Of a stretch of 64,000 nt of DNA, positions 60,551-64,000 are shown piece after piece. The notes under the pieces are model-generated. The model was not told where the DNA came from and did no database searches. It saw nothing but the letters and a program-made list of their open reading frames with translations. The position numbers and the translations under genes are program-made. The stretch is from Ignavibacteria bacterium UBA2373. Lineage in GTDB: Bacteria > Bacteroidota > Ignavibacteria > Kapaibacteriales > UBA961. Numbering within the stretch: the stretch's first letter is position 1; every line of letters begins with the position of its first letter. Location of the stretch: positions 1-64,000 of the forward strand of contig DDTD01000046.1 in the NCBI GenBank assembly GCA_002344005.1, in the 5' to 3' direction.

Positions 60551-62728
60551 TTATTCCGCATTAGTATCATCTATATAATGGAAGTCTATCGTGCGTTTAT
60601 CTTGATTAATACGTGCAATGCGAATATTGACTTTCTCGCCGATACGAAATACTTTATGGGTTCTTTTCCCGATAAGTCGGAAATTCTTTTCATCAAAAAT
60701 ATAATAATCACCCGCCATATCACGCAAAGGGATTAATCCTTCAATACCCAAGCCATCAACAAGCACAAATAAACCGAAATTAACAATTCCCGATACCGTT
60801 CCTGTTAATATTTCACCAAAATGCCGCTGAGCAAGCTCTACTTGTGCCACTTTGATGGAAGCTCTTTCTGCTTCGACGGATACTCTTTCGGTCAAAGAAC
60901 AATGCTCGGCACCAACTTCCACCCAACGACGTAATTCTGAGAGTGCAGCATGGTGATATTCATTATTCGCAGCATAATATTTTAATAAACGATGCACCAT
61001 AATATCGGGATAACGGCGAATAGGCGATGTAAAATGCGCATAATCTTTAAATCCTAAACCATAATGCCCAATATTACTGTCGGAATAGATAGCTTTTGCC
61101 ATAGACCGCAACAAAAATTGATTAATGACATCACGTTCGGGTAAATTTTCCACAGCTTTAATAATTGCTTGTATTTCTTTGGAGTTAAGATTTTGTGTTT
61201 TTGTTTTAATCCCGAGCGTACCGACAAAACGCAAGACATCGCGCAATTTTTCCATATCGGGTTTATCATGCACGCGATAGACAAATGGTAAATTTCCTTT
61301 TATTTTTTTCTCTTTTTGCACAGTGTGAATATGTGCGGCAATAACTTTATTTGCCAAGAGCATACATTCTTCCACTAAGGATGTGGCATCGGTACGTGAT
61401 TTGAGAACAGCACGCACAGGAATTTTATGTTCATCGAGAATAAATTTTATTTCTTTGGTTTCAAAGTCAATTCCTCCTTGGCGGAAACGTTTTTTACGGA
61501 GTATTTGCGCCAAAGAGTTAAGTCGTAGAGCCAAGTCTTGTACCGCAGCATTTTTACCTTTGAGTGTTGTATCGGGCGCATCAATCATTGCTTGCACTTC
61601 ATTATAGGTACAACGCCTTTCACTTTTTATCATACTTTCAACGATTTGATACGAAGCTACAGCCCCCAAAGGAGTCATTTCCATCATGACGCTATATGTT
61701 AAACGTACTTCCTGAGGCACTAAAGAACAAATATTGGTGGATAAAGATTCCGGCAACATCGGCACAACTCTGTCCACAAGATAGGTGCTATTGCCGCGGC
61801 GGAGTGCTTCCTTATCCAAAGCAGAACCTTCACGTACATAATAGCTGACATCGGCAATATGCACTCCAAGCAATTGATTACCATTGTCCAACGGTATCAA
61901 AGAAAGAGCATCATCGTGGTCTTTCGCATCGTCGGGGTCAATAGTAATGACCAATGTTTTGCGTAAATCGAGACGATCTTTGAGTGCGCGTGTCGGTGGG
62001 ATTTTGGCTACATCTTTGGCTTCATTTTCCACATCAGGCGGGAAACTAGCATTCAAAGAAAATTCACGCAAAACGGCATCCAGCTCAACAGCAATATCAC
62101 CCGAATTACCAAGCACTTCCACAATGACCACTTCGGGACTTTTATGGGGATTATCCCAACGTAAAAAACGAGCAATCACTTTATCGCCATGCTTTGCACC
62201 ATTCAAGTTTCGATGATGGACAAGAAAATCAACCAAATACTTATCATCATCATCGGGAATGACAAAGAAAAAGTCGCCGTCATGCTCTACTTTTCCCCCA
62301 ATAAGCAATTCATTGCGCGAAACAACAGAAGTGACCACACCATAAGGACGCTTGTCTTTTTTCAAGGCAAGTAATTTCACGGTCACAGTATCGCCATCAA
62401 GAGCCGTATCGCAATGAGCAGGTTTACAATAGACAATCGGGAAATCGGCATCGCCTGTTTCAATCACACCGCGGTTTTGCACTATGCGAATTATGCCCTT
62501 GAACTCATTGGAAAAACCGACGGGCTTCCAACTGTAACGGCGGCGCGTGGATTTATGTATCTCCTTGTTTTGCACCAAATAGTCAATGGCAGACTTGAGA
62601 TCGCTGTATTCTTTGGAAGTAGCAGCAATGCTCAACTGCTTAGCTAATTCATTGAGCCGCAAATGATTAGGGCTTGCTTTTTTAAGGATTTCAACTATCT
62701 GTTTACGTAATTCTTCGGATTTTTTCAT
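60551..62728 (-). CDS. rnr: Ribonuclease R
   Basis: 725 residues, normal for RNase R. An N-terminal winged-helix region (ILKKASPNHLRLNELAKQL), two cold-shock/OB domains, the RNB catalytic domain with LVITIDPDDAKDHDDALSL (acidic metal ligands), GVHIADVSYYVREGS, DRVVPMLPESLS and HFTSPIRRYPD, and a C-terminal S1 domain (EILTGTVSGIVNFGLFVLVD). It degrades structured RNA processively from the 3' end. It has no obvious truncation. It heads the operon running into the SRPBCC, murA and EnvC-like genes. Confidence 0.97.
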   Translation of the reverse strand: MKKSEELRKQIVEILKKASPNHLRLNELAKQLSIAATSKEYSDLKSAIDYLVQNKEIHKSTRRRYSWKPVGFSNEFKGIIRIVQNRGVIETGDADFPIVYCKPAHCDTALDGDTVTVKLLALKKDKRPYGVVTSVVSRNELLIGGKVEHDGDFFFVIPDDDDKYLVDFLVHHRNLNGAKHGDKVIARFLRWDNPHKSPEVVIVEVLGNSGDIAVELDAVLREFSLNASFPPDVENEAKDVAKIPPTRALKDRLDLRKTLVITIDPDDAKDHDDALSLIPLDNGNQLLGVHIADVSYYVREGSALDKEALRRGNSTYLVDRVVPMLPESLSTNICSLVPQEVRLTYSVMMEMTPLGAVASYQIVESMIKSERRCTYNEVQAMIDAPDTTLKGKNAAVQDLALRLNSLAQILRKKRFRQGGIDFETKEIKFILDEHKIPVRAVLKSRTDATSLVEECMLLANKVIAAHIHTVQKEKKIKGNLPFVYRVHDKPDMEKLRDVLRFVGTLGIKTKTQNLNSKEIQAIIKAVENLPERDVINQFLLRSMAKAIYSDSNIGHYGLGFKDYAHFTSPIRRYPDIMVHRLLKYYAANNEYHHAALSELRRWVEVGAEHCSLTERVSVEAERASIKVAQVELAQRHFGEILTGTVSGIVNFGLFVLVDGLGIEGLIPLRDMAGDYYIFDEKNFRLIGKRTHKVFRIGEKVNIRIARINQDKRTIDFHYIDDTNAE

Positions 62729-62978
62729 TTATAATTACTTCCTAATTTTGCTCAAATGTTTGTGGATACCTCTATGGTGAAAATGACTCATTTATCATAA
62801 GAGCGGACAAATGGGCACAAAATTCACCGGTAATAAAGTTCAAACTTAGTGAACGAAAACCATATAGAAGGCTATGCTTGCCCATACGATGAAAATAAAA
62901 ATATACTGTGCGATGAAAGAAACAATTATTTTTGCATTGATTTGCAGCACAAACATCCCCAAGAGAATCAACAACACT
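62729..62978. other. Divergent intergenic region between rnr and the TPR lipoprotein
   Basis: About 250 bases between divergent genes. A short ORF crossing it on the plus strand lacks any protein-like feature and is ignored. No clear promoter consensus identified. Confidence 0.35.
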
Positions 62979-64000
62979 ATGATATACAGTATAGTACGCT
63001 TTCTTTTTGTCGTATTGGTATTTTGGTTGGCATCATGCTCACCGTCCCGACAACAAGCAGAAACTTATTATGAGCAAGCATTGGCATTATCGAAATCCAA
63101 TAAAGATACAGCAGCAATCGGCTTACTTGAAAAAGCAGTAAAATTGGATGCTAATTATTTTCAAGCATGGTATGCACTGGGCACCATTTACTATCACTCC
63201 GACCAATATTACAAAGCCGCCGATGCTTTTGATCATGCTGTCAAACTTGAAGATGATGATTTCCTTTCCCATAATTATTGCGGTTTAAGCAATGCGCGAG
63301 TTGGCAAATATCACGATGCAATTTCCCATTTTGAAAAAGCAATCTCGGTATGTCCCGACACCTTGCTGCCGGGCGAGACCCATACCAATCTTGCCGCTTC
63401 TTTGGTGCAGATAGGCGAAATCAATAAAGCATTGGACTATTACAAATCGGGTTTGGATATTTTAGTACGCAGTGCCAATGAAAATGACAGGGCTTTAGTC
63501 CCCGCCACCTATTATGATGCAGCCAATACGCTTGCGGGCGCAGGTGCTTTACAAAGTGCCATACCGCTTTATTCTATGGCAATAACGCTGAAACCATCAT
63601 TCAAAGAAGCAATCCATTTTCTTGCCTTGACCCATTTTAATCTCGGAGAATATGACTCGGCGGAGGTGTATTGGCTAAAAGCTATTGCTGTAGATGTGGG
63701 TTATTCTGCTCCGTATGGAGGACTTTCCAAAATTCGCAAGTTGCAAAAAAAATCGTGGGAAGCAAATAATTTATTAGGGTTGCAAGAAGCATATAAAGGT
63801 AATTTACCAATCGCCTATAATCATTTTCAAAACGCGCTCTATGGTAATCCGGATTTTACGCCGGCATATTACAATATCGGGCTTTGCTGTGCTTTACTTG
63901 GTAAGTATGACCTTGCTCTCACCAATTTGAAAAAAGCACATAATATCATGGCGCAATCGCCATTACCGGCGGCGGCTCTTTCCTTTTTATTTGCAAAACA
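62979..64000 (+). CDS. TPR-repeat lipoprotein, partial (runs off right edge)
   Basis: At least 340 residues, open to the last base. The start at 62979 gives a lipoprotein signal: MIYSIVRFLFVVLVFWLASC has the Cys at residue 20 (lipobox LASC). The frame stays open upstream, but only this start places the signal at the N-terminus. TPR units follow repeatedly, with motifs like AWYALGTIYYHSDQYYKAAD, ETHTNLAASLVQIGEINKAL and AYYNIGLCCALLGKYDLALT. Such outer-membrane-anchored TPR proteins serve as protein-interaction scaffolds, for example in secretion or lipoprotein assembly. The specific partner is unknown. Confidence 0.88.
   Translation, partial: MIYSIVRFLFVVLVFWLASCSPSRQQAETYYEQALALSKSNKDTAAIGLLEKAVKLDANYFQAWYALGTIYYHSDQYYKAADAFDHAVKLEDDDFLSHNYCGLSNARVGKYHDAISHFEKAISVCPDTLLPGETHTNLAASLVQIGEINKALDYYKSGLDILVRSANENDRALVPATYYDAANTLAGAGALQSAIPLYSMAITLKPSFKEAIHFLALTHFNLGEYDSAEVYWLKAIAVDVGYSAPYGGLSKIRKLQKKSWEANNLLGLQEAYKGNLPIAYNHFQNALYGNPDFTPAYYNIGLCCALLGKYDLALTNLKKAHNIMAQSPLPAAALSFLFAK

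Noticed and set aside
62849..63073. 74-codon ORF before the TPR lipoprotein
   Set aside because: It overlaps the lipoprotein signal region in another frame and has no recognisable features.
1..64000. tRNA or rRNA genes
   Set aside because: I scanned for T-loop and acceptor patterns and found none convincing; a covariance search would be needed to be sure.

Overview
AT-rich bacterial chromosome segment with densely packed genes, mostly housekeeping, and no phage, plasmid or CRISPR features. Three large secreted proteins end in what look like type IX secretion (T9SS, Por) C-terminal sorting domains. There are also many signal-peptide outer-membrane or lipoprotein genes, a serine-palmitoyltransferase-like enzyme and a class A RNase P RNA. 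Together these suggest the Bacteroidota/Chlorobiota (FCB) group; a Kapabacteria/Ignavibacteria-like lineage is my guess, not something the sequence proves.

Layout. 1-5,300 is the least ordinary part: unrecognised small ORFs, a BNR/sortilin-like T9SS protein, and two clusters of short GC-rich interspersed repeats on either side of it. 5,300-10,900 (+) carries a double-OmpA protein, dxs (isoprenoid precursors) and a Wzx-like flippase. 10,901-13,771 (-) is a thioredoxin/beta-propeller/T9SS fusion. 13,832-22,007 (-) is a tightly overlapping nine-gene operon. In transcription order it holds a GT-B transferase, SpsF-like cytidylyltransferase, transketolase N half, transketolase C half, class III aminotransferase, SDR, NeuB-type synthase, fatty-acid-hydroxylase-type membrane enzyme and LpxH-like phosphoesterase. 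It reads as a pathway for an unusual CMP-activated 2-keto-3-deoxy acidic sugar and is the best candidate here for an undescribed system.

22,285-25,167 (+): PHP phosphoesterase, GT-C-like membrane protein, ribH. 25,256-32,590 (-): Tat/TM metallophosphoesterase, a UPF0598-thioesterase fusion, tsaD, cinA, a small secreted protein, an HPt protein, rnpB, a zinc-ribbon coiled-coil protein and a Nif3-like protein. 32,687-36,000: two small outer-membrane-type proteins and dnaG. 36,205-45,411 (+): SPT/KBL-like enzyme, two Spy-like proteins, an NfeD/flotillin pair, a D-lactate dehydrogenase remnant, a YitT protein and a P-type Ca2+ ATPase. 45,567-52,353 (+): PBP1A, FAH hydrolase, two envelope lipoproteins, a lone PhnC-like ATPase and accD. 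52,470-62,728 (-): a giant VWA/WD40/HYDIN-like T9SS protein, an EnvC-like protein, murA, an SRPBCC protein and rnr. A TPR lipoprotein runs off the right edge.

The genes mostly serve the cell envelope: peptidoglycan (murA, PBP1A, EnvC-like), lipids (accD, SPT-like, hydroxylase), glycans (the nine-gene operon, flippase, GT-C) and secreted surface proteins. The rest are core information-processing genes (dnaG, rnr, rnpB, tsaD). No tRNA or rRNA gene was recognised. Coordinates and starts were read by eye; no database search was possible.
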